From contig NZ_CP097289.1 of NCBI RefSeq assembly GCF_023498005.1, positions 5,456,001-5,520,000 of the forward strand: a DNA stretch of 64,000 nucleotides, written 5' to 3'. The DNA comes from Streptomyces durmitorensis. Its GTDB lineage: Bacteria; Actinomycetota; Actinomycetes; Streptomycetales; Streptomycetaceae. Under the pieces are notes generated by a model. The model searched no databases and was not told the DNA's origin. It saw only the letters and a program-made list of their open reading frames with translations. Below are positions 40,360 to 49,638 of the stretch, piece after piece; positions within the stretch are counted from its first letter, which is position 1; the number at the start of each line of letters is the position of its first letter. A program made the position numbers and the translations under genes.

Positions 40360-41121
40360 ATGGGCGCGGGCCACGCCCACCGGCTCTACCGGCACGGCCA
40401 CTCCCCGGTGCACGCGCTGCCCCCGCACACCAAGCTGGCGGCGGTCTTCTGCTTCGTGGTCGTGGTGGTCTCCACGCCGCGCGAGGCGATGTGGGCGTTC
40501 GGCCTGTACGCGGTGCTCCTCGGCGCGGTGGCGTACGCGTCCCGCGTCCCGCTCCCCTTCCTCCTCAAGCGGCTGCTCATCGAGGTCCCGTTCGTGGCGT
40601 TCGCGGTGCTCATGCCGTTCGTGGCGGAGGGCGAGCGCGTCGACGTACTGGGCATGTCCCTGAGCGTGAACGGCCTCTGGGGCGCCTGGAACGTCCTCGC
40701 CAAGGGCACACTCGGCGTCGCGGCGTCCGTGCTGCTCGCCTCCACCACCGAACTGCGCTCGCTGCTGCTCGGCCTCCAGCGCCTGAAGCTGCCGCCGCTG
40801 CTCGTCCAGATCGCCTCGTTCATGATCCGGTACGGCGACGTGATCACGGACGAGATGCGCCGCATGAAGATCGCGCGCGAGTCGCGCGGCTTCGAGGCGC
40901 GGGGCGTACAGCAGTGGGGCGTCCTCGCGAAGTCCGCGGGCGCGCTCTTCATCCGCTCGTACGAGAGGGGCGAGCGGGTGCACCTGGCCATGGTCAGCCG
41001 GGGTTACGCCGGTTCGATGCCGGTGATCGACGAGGTGACCGCCTCGCGTGCACAGTGGACCTACGCCTTCGCCCTGCCGGGTGCCGCTCTTGTCGTCTGC
41101 CTGCTGGGATGGATGTTGTGA
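40360..41121 (+). CDS. ECF transporter transmembrane component CbiQ/NikQ
   Basis: A 253-residue membrane T-component. It starts at ATG 40360, one base after the nikMN stop codon. Helices surround a cytoplasmic region with the coupling motif MKIARESRGFEARG (the AR[SG] RG box that contacts the ATPases). LPPHTKLAAVFCFVVVVVST is the typical CbiQ N-terminal helix. The 3' end overlaps the ATPase gene by GTGA. It couples ATP hydrolysis to the NikMN unit. Confidence 0.94.
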   Translation: MGAGHAHRLYRHGHSPVHALPPHTKLAAVFCFVVVVVSTPREAMWAFGLYAVLLGAVAYASRVPLPFLLKRLLIEVPFVAFAVLMPFVAEGERVDVLGMSLSVNGLWGAWNVLAKGTLGVAASVLLASTTELRSLLLGLQRLKLPPLLVQIASFMIRYGDVITDEMRRMKIARESRGFEARGVQQWGVLAKSAGALFIRSYERGERVHLAMVSRGYAGSMPVIDEVTASRAQWTYAFALPGAALVVCLLGWML

Positions 41122-41891
41122 CCGCTCAAGCCCCTGTACCCGCCTCCCTTGAGGTCTCCGGCCTCGCCTTCGCCTACCCCGACGGGCACCAGGCGCTCTT
41201 CGGCGTCGACATGACGATCGGCCGGGGCGAGCGGGTCGCGCTGCTCGGCCCGAACGGCGCGGGCAAGACGACGCTCGTCCTGCACCTGAACGGCATCCTG
41301 ACGGGCGGCGCGGGCACGGTCACCGTCGCGGGCCTGCCCGTCGGCAAGAAGCACATGGCGGAGATCAGGCGCCGGGTCGGCATCGTCTTCCAGGACCCCG
41401 ACGACCAACTCTTCATGCCGACGGTGCGGGAGGACGTGGCCTTCGGCCCGGCGGCGGCCGGGATGCGCGGCCCCGAACTGGAGGCCAGGGTCCACAAGGC
41501 GCTGTCACAGGTGGGCATGGCGGAGTTCGCGGACCGCCCCCCGCACCATCTCTCCTTCGGCCAGCGCAGGCGGGTCGCGGTGGCGACGGTCCTCGCGATG
41601 GAGCCGGAGATCCTGGTCCTCGACGAACCGTCATCGAACCTGGACCCGGCATCGCGCCGCGAACTCGCCGACATCCTGCGGTCGTTGGACGTGACGGTCC
41701 TGATGGTCACGCACGACCTGCCGTACGCACTCGAACTCTGCCCCCGGGCCCTGATCCTGAGCGAGGGCGTGATCGCGGCGGACGGGCCGACGGGGGAGCT
41801 GCTCGGCGACGAGGACCTGATGGGGGCTCATCGGCTTGAGCTGCCGTTCGGCTTCGATCCGAAGACGGTCAAGGCCCGGACCTCCGGCTAG
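41118..41891 (+). CDS. ECF transporter ATP-binding component CbiO/NikO
   Basis: A 257-residue ABC ATPase starting at GTG 41118 with a GTGA overlap to nikQ; an in-frame ATG six bases upstream (41112) is an alternative. Walker A is GPNGAGKTT, the Q-loop sits in VGIVFQDPDDQLF (the PDDQ is typical of ECF ATPases), the signature is LSFGQRRRVAVA (Phe in place of the usual Gly), Walker B is ILVLDEPSSNLDP, and the switch His is in MVTHDL. Only one ATPase is encoded, so it probably acts as a homodimer. The stop abuts the convergent immunity gene. Confidence 0.95.
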   Translation: MTAQAPVPASLEVSGLAFAYPDGHQALFGVDMTIGRGERVALLGPNGAGKTTLVLHLNGILTGGAGTVTVAGLPVGKKHMAEIRRRVGIVFQDPDDQLFMPTVREDVAFGPAAAGMRGPELEARVHKALSQVGMAEFADRPPHHLSFGQRRRVAVATVLAMEPEILVLDEPSSNLDPASRRELADILRSLDVTVLMVTHDLPYALELCPRALILSEGVIAADGPTGELLGDEDLMGAHRLELPFGFDPKTVKARTSG

Positions 41892-42521
41892 TCAGAAGCC
41901 CCACGGGTCGGGGTGCGGGGTGAGCGCCGGGTCCTCGGACCACACCAGGCGGGCCTCGACGTCGGAGGCGCGGTCACCGAGCAGTTCGGTCAGACGGTCC
42001 ACCGCCCAGCCGTTCCAGTGGACGCCGCCCGGGAACTGAGGCAGGCGGAACGCGGGCAGATCGCGGGGTACGGCGTCGGGCAGGAAGACCGCCTGCTTGA
42101 ACTCGCCCGTCGTCTTCTTCGGCTTCGACGACCTCCGCAGGTCCACACAGTCGACGACGCTCTCTACGAGGTAGAGCACGTACTCACCGGGGTCGGATGC
42201 CTTGGGGTCCGCGCTCACGATGTCGACCGGCAGCAGACGTCCCGCCCTGAGCAGTTCGTCCCGCCACTGATCCGCGACCCGCCTGCTGAGCGCCGGTGCC
42301 CCGGGAGTCCCCGACGGGAATTCGGATGCCCGCTCCCGCGGATTCCCGATCCATTCGCCGCTGATCGACGTCGGCGCGTCCGCGGGAACGGATCCGTTGA
42401 TCTGCCAGCGGATCAGGCCGACGAGCGAGCGGTCGTACTGAAGATTCCGCACGGCGGTCATGCGGGGCATCAATCGGTATACGGAAAGCGGCTTTTCGGC
42501 GTTCGAAGCGTTCTCAGACAT
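41892..42521 (-). CDS. Putative immunity protein for the adjacent RHS toxin (Imm11-like?)
   Basis: A 209-residue cytoplasmic protein with no signal peptide. Its ATG (42521) shares one base with the toxin stop codon (TGATG), so the two are translationally coupled, as is standard for polymorphic toxin-immunity pairs. Features: YRLMPRMTAVRNLQYDRSLV, GEYVLYLVESVVDCVDLRRS, and a C-terminal segment RDLPAFRLPQFPGGVHWNGWAV then LTELL. The last part resembles Imm11-type immunity proteins, which often accompany AHH nucleases, but the match is by eye and weak. Function is inferred from position. Confidence 0.65.
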   Translation of the reverse strand: MSENASNAEKPLSVYRLMPRMTAVRNLQYDRSLVGLIRWQINGSVPADAPTSISGEWIGNPRERASEFPSGTPGAPALSRRVADQWRDELLRAGRLLPVDIVSADPKASDPGEYVLYLVESVVDCVDLRRSSKPKKTTGEFKQAVFLPDAVPRDLPAFRLPQFPGGVHWNGWAVDRLTELLGDRASDVEARLVWSEDPALTPHPDPWGF

Positions 42522-45500
42522 CACGGCACCGTCCAGAAAGCCCCGCGACCTGGCTGTCCGGTCGCGAGCTCCGACGAGACCTCACGGCCGATGCTCCGGA
42601 GTTCGCGCCGCAGTTCCGTACGAATCGCGCGGTCACCGAATCCGCGGGCGAGGCGGTCCGCCTCCACCGCGTGCAGACGGTCGTTGAGACGGGTGAGGAA
42701 AGGCCCGCGGTGCGTGTAATTGTGCGGGCTCGGATGCCCGAGCGGGATGCCGTTGGCTGCGTCATTGATATTCACTCCGTATCTGTCCAGAAGGGCCCGG
42801 CTGCGGACGCCAGGTGCCCAGTGGCCGTGCGTGCCACCCGATGGCACGAGGTGCGCCGCTGCCTCACCACGCGCCGGGCCGCGCCCTTCCCGCCGCATGT
42901 TCCTGCGCAGCCGCCGTGCGTTCTGCCGACAGGTCAGAAGGCCCAAATAGTCTATCCAACCCAGCGGATTGAGCACATAAGCACGAGGGTTGGGCCCGGC
43001 GTCCATTCCGAGCGGGTCCGGGCTGATGTAAAGCGCGGTCGCGGGGTCGTAATGCCGGAAATAGTTGTAGTGGAGCTGGGTCTCGGGGTCGAAATACTGT
43101 CCGGGAAAGCGGAGCGGTGTGTAGGCGGCCGCCTCGTCGTTCCACGCGGTGATGCCCCACAGCGTGGCATCGCCGTGCCAGGCGATGTCACCGGATTCGG
43201 AGACGAGTTCCGTGGGCGTGCCGACGAGATCGGTGACGATCGCGAAGAAGCGTTCGTCGATGACCTCCTGCGGGGCATCGGCCGACACCCGGCGTTCCGT
43301 CTGCGCCAGGGGGCGTACACCGTCGCGGTCCCAGGTGAGCGTGACCGCTTCGGGGCCGCCGGCTCCGGTGGAGGTCGTGGTCTGCTCGACGAGGTGCGGC
43401 CCGTCCCAGGTGAAGAGCACCTCCTCGACGACCTCCAGGTCCGCCGCACCCGGATCCGATCCGGCGGCGTGCCCCGCGGCCAGCCGCTGCTTCGCCGTGC
43501 GGCGCCCCACCGCGTCGTAGAGGTAGCGCCAGACCGTCCCGTCCGGTGTGACCACGGAGGTGAGGCGGTCCTCGGCGTCCCAGCCGTAGCGCCAGACGTC
43601 CGGCTTGCGGGAGAGCCGCGTCTTGCGGCGCAGCACCACGCGCCCCGCCGCGTCGTACTCGTAGTGCACGGATCCCGCGCCGGTCACGCGGTTGCCGCTG
43701 TAGGAGCGCTCGCCGCGCGCCTCCTCGTCCGGCATCCGGTCGGGCCACGAGGCCCGTGTCTGGTTGCCCGCGGCGTCGTAGGCGTAGGACTCCGTCCAGT
43801 CGGCGGCGCGGACCGCCGTGACGTGCCCGCTGGTGGCCAGGTCGAAGGTGCGACGGCCGGTGTCCTGGTCGTCCAGGGCGGTCAGGTTGCCGTCGGGCCG
43901 GTAGGTGAAGGACTGCGCCTTCAGCGGCCGTGCGGCGCCCGGCGCCGTCAGGGTCTGCCCGGTGACCCGGTCGCCCGAGTCCCAGGTCCGCCCGATCCTG
44001 GGCCCGTCGGCGCCGAGCCGCCGCGAGGTCTCGCGGCCGAGGGCGTCGTACGAGGACGAGAAGGTGCGGCCCGATGAGGTGAGCGTGGTGCGGTTGCCGA
44101 CCGCGTCGTACGTGTACGCCGTGGTGACACCCGACGGTGTGGTGCGCACCGTCGGGCGGCCCGCCGCGTCGTAGGCGATGCGCAGTGCGCGCTCGTCGAC
44201 GGCCTCGCCCGTGATGCGACCGCTGCGGTCGTACCGGTAGGTGAGCGTCGCGTCCGGACCCGCGGCCCGCAGGAGGCGGCCCGCGGCGTCGTTGGAGTAG
44301 GTGGTCGTCCTGCCGTCGACGGTCTTCGAGAGCGGCGAGCCCACGCTGTCGTACGTCAGGGAGATGGCCTGCCCGAGCGGGTTGGTCCGGCTGGTCAGGC
44401 GGCCGACCGCGTCATAGGTGTACGTGAGCGTACGTCCGTCGAAATCGGTCTCCGAGGCGAGCCTGCCCGCGGCGTCGAACTCGTAGTCCCAGGTGAGGCC
44501 GTGGGGGTTGGTGACCCTGGTGAGCCGCAGCTCGGTGTCGTGCGTGAACGCGTGGCGCACGCCGTCCGCCGTGGTGCGCGAGGCGAGCAGGCCGAAGGGG
44601 GCGTACGAGAAGCGGGTGACGCGGCCCACGGCGTCGGTGTGACTGAGCCGGTTGTCCTCGTCGTCGTACGTCCACGACTCGGTGGCGCCGTCCGGGGCCG
44701 TCCTGCTCGCGAGGTGGCCCTCGACCGTCCACGCCAGCTTTGTGGTGGCGTCCGTCGGGTCGGTGGCCTCGACTGTTCGGCCGAACGGGTCGTAGACGAC
44801 GCGGGTGACCGCGCCGAGCGGATCCGTCTCCGAAACCGGCAGCCCTGCCGCGTTGTTGACGAATCGCTGGGTGGCGCCGGTCGCGTCGGTGACCGAGGTC
44901 ACGGCGCCCGTCCCGTCGTGCGTGAACAGGGTGGTGGCCCCGTCGGGCACGGTGACCGAGACGCAGTTGCCGCGCTCGTCGTACTCCTGCCGCCAGACCG
45001 CGCCGTCCTGGGCCGTCTCCTCCACCGGCAGGTTCAGGGAGTTGTAGCGGGCGGACGTGTGCGTGCCGTCCGGCAGGTGGACGGCCGTCCGGTTGCCGGA
45101 GGCGTCCCACTCCATGCGCGTGGTGTGGCCCAACGCGTCGGTGGCGGACAGGAGTTGGTCACGCCGGTCCCACTCCATGACCGAGGTGTTGCCCAGCGGG
45201 TCCGTCTCGGCGACGAGCTGGCAGGCGTCGTTGAACCGGTAGACCGTGGCATGGCCAAGGGAGTTGACGGCAGTCGTCGTCCGCGTCCGGTCGGCGCCTT
45301 CCGCGTAGGAGAAGGCGTAGCTGAGGACTCCTTCCATGCCGTACGTCGCGGAGCACCGTCCTGCGGCGTCGAACTCGTAGCGGTACCAGGTGCCGTTGCG
45401 GTCCTCCCACCCGGTGACGCGGTGCGCGTCGTCGTAGGACAGCCGCTGCGGTCGCTCCGACGACGTGTAGATCTCCACGAGGTCGCCGTGCTCGTCGTAT

Positions 45501-47092
45501 CCGTAGCGCATCAGCATGGGCCGGTCCGGATGACTGGCCAGGGTGAGGGCGACGACGCGGCTGTTCTCGCAGGTCACCGCGATGCGGTAGCCGCCGTGGT
45601 GGGCGATCTCCTGAGGCAGGCCCGCGGCGTCGTACGTGAAGGTGATCGTGTTGCCGTTGCGGTCGCTGATCTCGGCGAGGGGCAGGGCGGTGGGCGGCTG
45701 CCCCGGCAACGGCCGGAAGCGCAGTGTCGTGCCGGTCTCCGGCTGGTGCACCGTGAGCTCGCCGCCCGGGGCTCCATCCCAGCTCAGGGGCCAGACCGGA
45801 CCTTCGAGGGGCGGCTCGGCACCGGCTCCGGCCACCGGAACGGGATAGTGCAGGATCATCCCGTCGTCGGTGGCGAACTGCACGCCTGCCTCATCGAGTG
45901 ACAGCCGCTGATCGAGGGTCGAGGTCCAACTGGGGCCCATGAAAAGGCCACTGCGCACGCCGCTGCGGTGACTGCGCTGGAAGACCAGTGGAAGTTCGCC
46001 GGGCAGCTCGATGTCGGTCGCGGCCATCACCATCTCGCCGGTGGCCATGTCGACCGGGTCGCCGCAGGTGAAGAGCTTCTTCATCTGCCGCCCCATGGCC
46101 TTGAGCCCGCCCTTGAGGCCCATCCTCATGCCCTTGAGTCCCTTGGCGAGGCCGCGGAGGGAGGTGAGGCCCTTCATGCCGGGGATGCAGTCGAGGGCGG
46201 CGAAGGCTACGTCCCATAGGGAGGCCTCGCCGTTGGCGTATTTGTTGAGGGTGTCGGCGAGGACGACGAGGGCGGCGATGAGGACGATGGCGCCGAGGAT
46301 CGGGCCGCCGATGATCATCGCGATGACGCCGAGTACGGCGACGACGACCTTGCAGACGGCGACGATGGTGTCCCAGTTGTCGGTGACCCAGTCCCCGACC
46401 TCCTCCCACCACTTGCGGTTCTGAATACCGGCGTCGGAGGCGTCTTCGAGCTTCTTCTTGGCGGTCCCGGCCGCGTCCTGGCGCATCTTGCGCGCGTCCT
46501 CGGCCATCTTCTTGGCGGCGTCGAGGTTGCTCTTCGCGGTGGACACGTCGGACTGGGCGGCGGTCTGGGCCTTCTCGGCGGAGTTGGCGTTGCGGGTGGC
46601 GGCCTTGACCTTGTCCGGGTCGGGCTTGGGGACGTCTTTCCCGCTGTCTTTGTCGTCCTTGTACTTGTCGGCTTCCTTGCCCGCCTTGTCCATCCAGGAG
46701 TCGGCGGAGGTGAGGCGGGTCTGGGCGGAGGACAGATCGCCCTGCGCCTCACGGCCCTTGACGAGGGCCTTGTCGGCGAGGGCCTGGGCGCGTTCGAGTT
46801 CGGGCCAGTAGGTGGAGAGGGCGTCGCCGGCCATCTCGTAGCTCTTCTTGAGCTTCTTCAGCTTGCCCGGCGCATCCTCGAACTCCGCGGTGAAGGACTC
46901 GGCGGTCTTGCCCGCCCAGGTGAGGATGGCGTCCTCACCTGCCATCCCCTTGATGTCACGAAGAACCTTCGAGACGTCGTCGGCGAAGTCGTGCAGATTC
47001 TTCGCCAGGTTCCGCACCCGGTCCGGATCACCGGGAGTCGGATCCTTGTCCAGGTCAAGGACATGCCAATCCGCCGGACGATTGCCCCCCAT
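42521..47092 (-). CDS. RHS-repeat polymorphic toxin with Esx-like N-terminus and AHH-type nuclease C-terminus
   Basis: A 1,523-residue antibacterial toxin candidate, starting MGGNRPADWHVLDLDKD at 47092 (GGGGGG upstream). Residues 1-110 are helical with a WAG turn (ILTWAGKTAESFTAEF), resembling WXG100 proteins, which suggests type VII-like export. A charged coiled coil follows (to about 235), then a hydrophobic stretch (about 240-285, VAVCKVVVAVLGVIAMIIGG). The DUF6531-like GDPVDMATGEMVMAATDIEL opens the RHS shell. About 25 YD repeats follow (for example YDAAGRLTSRT). The RHS core ends at PDPLGMDAGPNPRAYVLNPL. The last about 130 residues contain AAAHLVPSGG and GVNINDAANGIPLGHPSPHN, an AHH nuclease pattern in which the first His is Ala. 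Confidence 0.93.
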   Translation of the reverse strand: MGGNRPADWHVLDLDKDPTPGDPDRVRNLAKNLHDFADDVSKVLRDIKGMAGEDAILTWAGKTAESFTAEFEDAPGKLKKLKKSYEMAGDALSTYWPELERAQALADKALVKGREAQGDLSSAQTRLTSADSWMDKAGKEADKYKDDKDSGKDVPKPDPDKVKAATRNANSAEKAQTAAQSDVSTAKSNLDAAKKMAEDARKMRQDAAGTAKKKLEDASDAGIQNRKWWEEVGDWVTDNWDTIVAVCKVVVAVLGVIAMIIGGPILGAIVLIAALVVLADTLNKYANGEASLWDVAFAALDCIPGMKGLTSLRGLAKGLKGMRMGLKGGLKAMGRQMKKLFTCGDPVDMATGEMVMAATDIELPGELPLVFQRSHRSGVRSGLFMGPSWTSTLDQRLSLDEAGVQFATDDGMILHYPVPVAGAGAEPPLEGPVWPLSWDGAPGGELTVHQPETGTTLRFRPLPGQPPTALPLAEISDRNGNTITFTYDAAGLPQEIAHHGGYRIAVTCENSRVVALTLASHPDRPMLMRYGYDEHGDLVEIYTSSERPQRLSYDDAHRVTGWEDRNGTWYRYEFDAAGRCSATYGMEGVLSYAFSYAEGADRTRTTTAVNSLGHATVYRFNDACQLVAETDPLGNTSVMEWDRRDQLLSATDALGHTTRMEWDASGNRTAVHLPDGTHTSARYNSLNLPVEETAQDGAVWRQEYDERGNCVSVTVPDGATTLFTHDGTGAVTSVTDATGATQRFVNNAAGLPVSETDPLGAVTRVVYDPFGRTVEATDPTDATTKLAWTVEGHLASRTAPDGATESWTYDDEDNRLSHTDAVGRVTRFSYAPFGLLASRTTADGVRHAFTHDTELRLTRVTNPHGLTWDYEFDAAGRLASETDFDGRTLTYTYDAVGRLTSRTNPLGQAISLTYDSVGSPLSKTVDGRTTTYSNDAAGRLLRAAGPDATLTYRYDRSGRITGEAVDERALRIAYDAAGRPTVRTTPSGVTTAYTYDAVGNRTTLTSSGRTFSSSYDALGRETSRRLGADGPRIGRTWDSGDRVTGQTLTAPGAARPLKAQSFTYRPDGNLTALDDQDTGRRTFDLATSGHVTAVRAADWTESYAYDAAGNQTRASWPDRMPDEEARGERSYSGNRVTGAGSVHYEYDAAGRVVLRRKTRLSRKPDVWRYGWDAEDRLTSVVTPDGTVWRYLYDAVGRRTAKQRLAAGHAAGSDPGAADLEVVEEVLFTWDGPHLVEQTTTSTGAGGPEAVTLTWDRDGVRPLAQTERRVSADAPQEVIDERFFAIVTDLVGTPTELVSESGDIAWHGDATLWGITAWNDEAAAYTPLRFPGQYFDPETQLHYNYFRHYDPATALYISPDPLGMDAGPNPRAYVLNPLGWIDYLGLLTCRQNARRLRRNMRREGRGPARGEAAAHLVPSGGTHGHWAPGVRSRALLDRYGVNINDAANGIPLGHPSPHNYTHRGPFLTRLNDRLHAVEADRLARGFGDRAIRTELRRELRSIGREVSSELATGQPGRGAFWTVP

Positions 47093-47303
47093 GTGTTGCC
47101 CCCCGAGACCTTCGTGCACCCCTGACTACGAGGCTGTGAGGTTACTGGCTGCGGTCAGAGTGAGGGAAGGGGCGTGTGGGCGCCCGGGGTGCGGAGGGGC
47201 TCCGTTTCGGTTTCGAACTGAAGGGCTGCTGAGGCGTTCGGTGGGGAATCGATGGGTGGGCATGACTGTTCGCCTTGCTATGAGTGACGGTGTGGAGGCG
47301 GGT

Positions 47304-48491
47304 ATGGACGCGGACGTGGACGCCGAGTCGGGTGTTGCCGTACAGGGCACGGTGGCTGCCGGATTCGAGCCGGTTCGCGATGCTTTCGTTCGCAACTTTG
47401 GTGAGCGGGGGGAGCGGGGAGCCGCCGTCACCGTGTACCGCGACGGGCGGCCGGTCGTGGATCTGTGGGGCGGTACGGAGTCGTTCGACGGGGGCGGGGC
47501 CTGGGAGCGCGGGACCGCGCAGGTCGTGCGCTCGGCCACCAAGGGCGTGGCCGCCGCGGTCCTGCTCCTCCTCCACCAGCGCGGAGAGCTGGACCTGGAC
47601 GCGCCCGTCGGGTCCTACTGGCCGGAGTTCAAGGCGGCGGGCAAGGAGAGGGCGCTGGTCCGCGATGTGCTCGCGCACCGGGCGGGGGTGCCCGCCCTCG
47701 ACCGTCCGCTGACGCCCGCGGAAGCGGCCGACGCCGACTTCGCCGCCGCGGCGGTCGCGGCCCAGGCCCCGTTCTGGGAGCCGGGCGAGGATCACGGCTA
47801 CCACGCGCAGACGTACAGCTGGCTCACCGGGGAGTTGGTGCGACGCGTGACGGGGCGGTCCATCGGGGAGTGGGTGGCCTCGGAGATCGCCGGGCCGCTC
47901 GGCCTCGACCTGTGGATCGGGCTTCCGGAGGGGGAGGCGGGCCGCGTCGGGCGGATCGGCCGTATCGAGGCCCCTTCGGCGGCGGGCGGCCTCAAGACCC
48001 GTCCCCGGCGGAATGTCGCCGAGGCGTACGCGAACCCCGATTCCCTCACCCAGCGGGCCTTCGGTGCGATCACCCCGTCGCCGGACGAGAACGACCCGGC
48101 GTACCGGGCGGCGGTCCTCCCCGCGTCGAACGGCATCGCGACGGCCGCGTCACTGGCGCGGTTCTACGCCTCGCTGATCGGTGAAGTCGAGGGCGGGGCA
48201 AGGCTGTTCACTCCGGAGACGGTGGCGCTGGCGCGGGGCGAGGTGTCCGCGGGGGCGGACCGGGTTCTGGTGGTGAAGACGCGCTTCGGGCTCGGCTACA
48301 TGCTGCACGGGGGTGCCTCCCCGCTCCTCGCCCCCGGCTCCTTCGGCCACCCCGGCCGAGGCGGCGCCCTCGGCTTCGCCGACCCGGAGTCGGGCACGGC
48401 CTTCGGATACGTCACCAACGGCATGAACAAGGGCGTCACGGCGGACCCGCGGGCCCAGGCGTTGATATGGGCGCTGCGCGAGGCGGTGTAG
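47304..48491 (+). CDS. Serine hydrolase of the beta-lactamase/EstB family
   Basis: A 395-residue enzyme of the class C beta-lactamase-like fold (esterases, D-amino-peptidases). The start at 47304 is favoured by GGAGG five bases upstream; ATGs at 47280 and 47262 are possible. The catalytic SxxK is SATK (Ser77, Lys80) in QVVRSATKGVAAAVLLLL. A Tyr motif is in HAQTYSWLTGELVRRVTG, and a Gly-rich C-terminal strand in FGHPGRGGALGFADPESG fits the third box. No signal peptide, so probably intracellular. Its last 56 bases overlap the 3' end of the convergent methyltransferase gene. Confidence 0.9.
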   Translation: MDADVDAESGVAVQGTVAAGFEPVRDAFVRNFGERGERGAAVTVYRDGRPVVDLWGGTESFDGGGAWERGTAQVVRSATKGVAAAVLLLLHQRGELDLDAPVGSYWPEFKAAGKERALVRDVLAHRAGVPALDRPLTPAEAADADFAAAAVAAQAPFWEPGEDHGYHAQTYSWLTGELVRRVTGRSIGEWVASEIAGPLGLDLWIGLPEGEAGRVGRIGRIEAPSAAGGLKTRPRRNVAEAYANPDSLTQRAFGAITPSPDENDPAYRAAVLPASNGIATAASLARFYASLIGEVEGGARLFTPETVALARGEVSAGADRVLVVKTRFGLGYMLHGGASPLLAPGSFGHPGRGGALGFADPESGTAFGYVTNGMNKGVTADPRAQALIWALREAV

Positions 48492-49170
48492 CCCGCTGCG
48501 CGGGTGCCTGCGCGCGGACCATGAGGGTGCCTTGGTCCCTGGGATCGAGGGCCTTGAGGATGTGGGCGTCGATGTGGGTGAAGCCGTGCCGTTTGAGGAT
48601 GTCCGCCCACATCTCGGGAGTGAACTGCCAGCGAAGTACGGTGAGTTCGTGCTCGCGGCCTTCGAGCCACTTCCCTCGCATCGGCTGGGGTCCGTGGAGC
48701 CCGGCAACGGGCTCGGCCTGGGAGAACGCGAAAATGCCACCGGGGGCGAGGCGCTTGGCGACGGCCGGGAACAGTTCTTCGGGCTCTGTGAACCACACGG
48801 CGCCCCATACCGAGTAGATCGCGTCGTACGCCGTGGAGCCGGAGGCGAGAAAAGCGCGGGCTTCCGCATGGACGAAGGCCAGGCCGGGTGTCCCCTGCCA
48901 GAGGGCCCGAGCCCGCGCGACCTGGACCGAGGAGAAGTCCACCGCCGTCACGTCCACGCCTTGGTGTGCCAGGTGGGCGGCTTCCGTGCCTTCGGCCGGT
49001 CCCAGCTCAAGGGCGCGGCGGGGGCTGCCGAGGATTTCGGCGCCGGGTCCGTGATCGGAGTACTGGGTCCAATTGAACCGGTCCGTCTGCGGTGCCGGCT
49101 GGGGGCCCTTCCCCTTGTGGGGCTTGTACTTGTCCCAGTACTCGGCCGGTGTCGTGGGCTCGTGGGGCAT
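48436..49170 (-). CDS. Class I SAM-dependent methyltransferase
   Basis: A 244-residue methyltransferase. The start MPHEPTTPAEYWDKY at 49170 follows AGGAGCTTC. Motif I is ALELGPAEGTEAAHLA, where Pro-Ala-Glu-Gly replaces the usual GxGxG loop. Motif II is VDVTAVDFSSVQVARARAL. A Trp-rich YDAIYSVWGAVWFTEPEELF segment and LAPGGIFAFSQ fit the remaining motifs. The C-terminus is Pro/Ala-rich. The frame remains open upstream into the inverted-repeat region, but that part lacks coding bias. Substrate unknown. Confidence 0.85.
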   Translation of the reverse strand: MPHEPTTPAEYWDKYKPHKGKGPQPAPQTDRFNWTQYSDHGPGAEILGSPRRALELGPAEGTEAAHLAHQGVDVTAVDFSSVQVARARALWQGTPGLAFVHAEARAFLASGSTAYDAIYSVWGAVWFTEPEELFPAVAKRLAPGGIFAFSQAEPVAGLHGPQPMRGKWLEGREHELTVLRWQFTPEMWADILKRHGFTHIDAHILKALDPRDQGTLMVRAQAPAQRATPPRAAPISTPGPAGPP

Positions 49171-49285
49171 GAAGCTCCTCGGGGGCTGGCGGGACCGGTC
49201 TCCTTCGAGCTGGATACCGTATCGGCGCTTCCGGCTCGGCGGCCGACGGGCCGACGGGCCGTAGGGCACCCTGGGGTGAGGGGTA

Positions 49286-49375
49286 TTGATTAGCGTGGTT
49301 GGTGTGAGTGGGTGGCTGAGCGAGCCTCCATCCCGTGTGGGCCCGCGCGGGTTCGGTGGGGGCTGACTTTCGTCG
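49286..49375. repeat. Left arm of the foldback (90 bases)
   Basis: Reads TTGATTAGCGTGGTTGGTGT and on to GGGGGCTGACTTTCGTCG. It matches the complement of 49887-49975 with five substitutions and one single-base gap. Similarity continues weakly about 20 bases further out, towards a degenerate copy of the ATP-binding gene's last codons. Confidence 0.88.
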
Positions 49376-49567
49376 GCTGATCTACGTACGGCCCCCGATT
49401 CAGCAATCCCCTTAACGACGATCAACGGCCAACACCCCGTACAGCACCCCCCAACGACAACACCCCCGCTACGTCTGCCCGAGGGCCAAAAGACAGCAGC
49501 AACAGGGGGGCGGGCGGGTGGCGCACGCGTGGGGCGAGGGCTTCGCGGATGGGCCTCGCGGGGCCGA

Positions 49568-49638
49568 TTGCAGAAAAGTTCCACTTCCTCCCCCGTAAAC
49601 CCCAGCTCACCGCCCAACCAGGTGGGACTTTCCTGCAA
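49568..49638. repeat. Inner inverted pair of the foldback
   Basis: TTGCAGAAAAGTTCCAC (49568-49584) and GTGGGACTTTCCTGCAA (49622-49638) are 17-base arms with two mismatches and a 37-base loop near the centre of the larger palindrome. Confidence 0.7.

Noticed and set aside
41118..41891. The Phe in the ABC signature (LSFGQ) as a sign of a dead ATPase
   Set aside because: Walker A, Walker B, Q-loop and switch His are intact, and variation at this position is known in ECF ATPases.
48436..48491. 56-base overlap of convergent serine hydrolase and methyltransferase genes as an assembly error or frameshift
   Set aside because: Both reading frames keep normal codon bias to their stops, and small 3' overlaps are common in Streptomyces.
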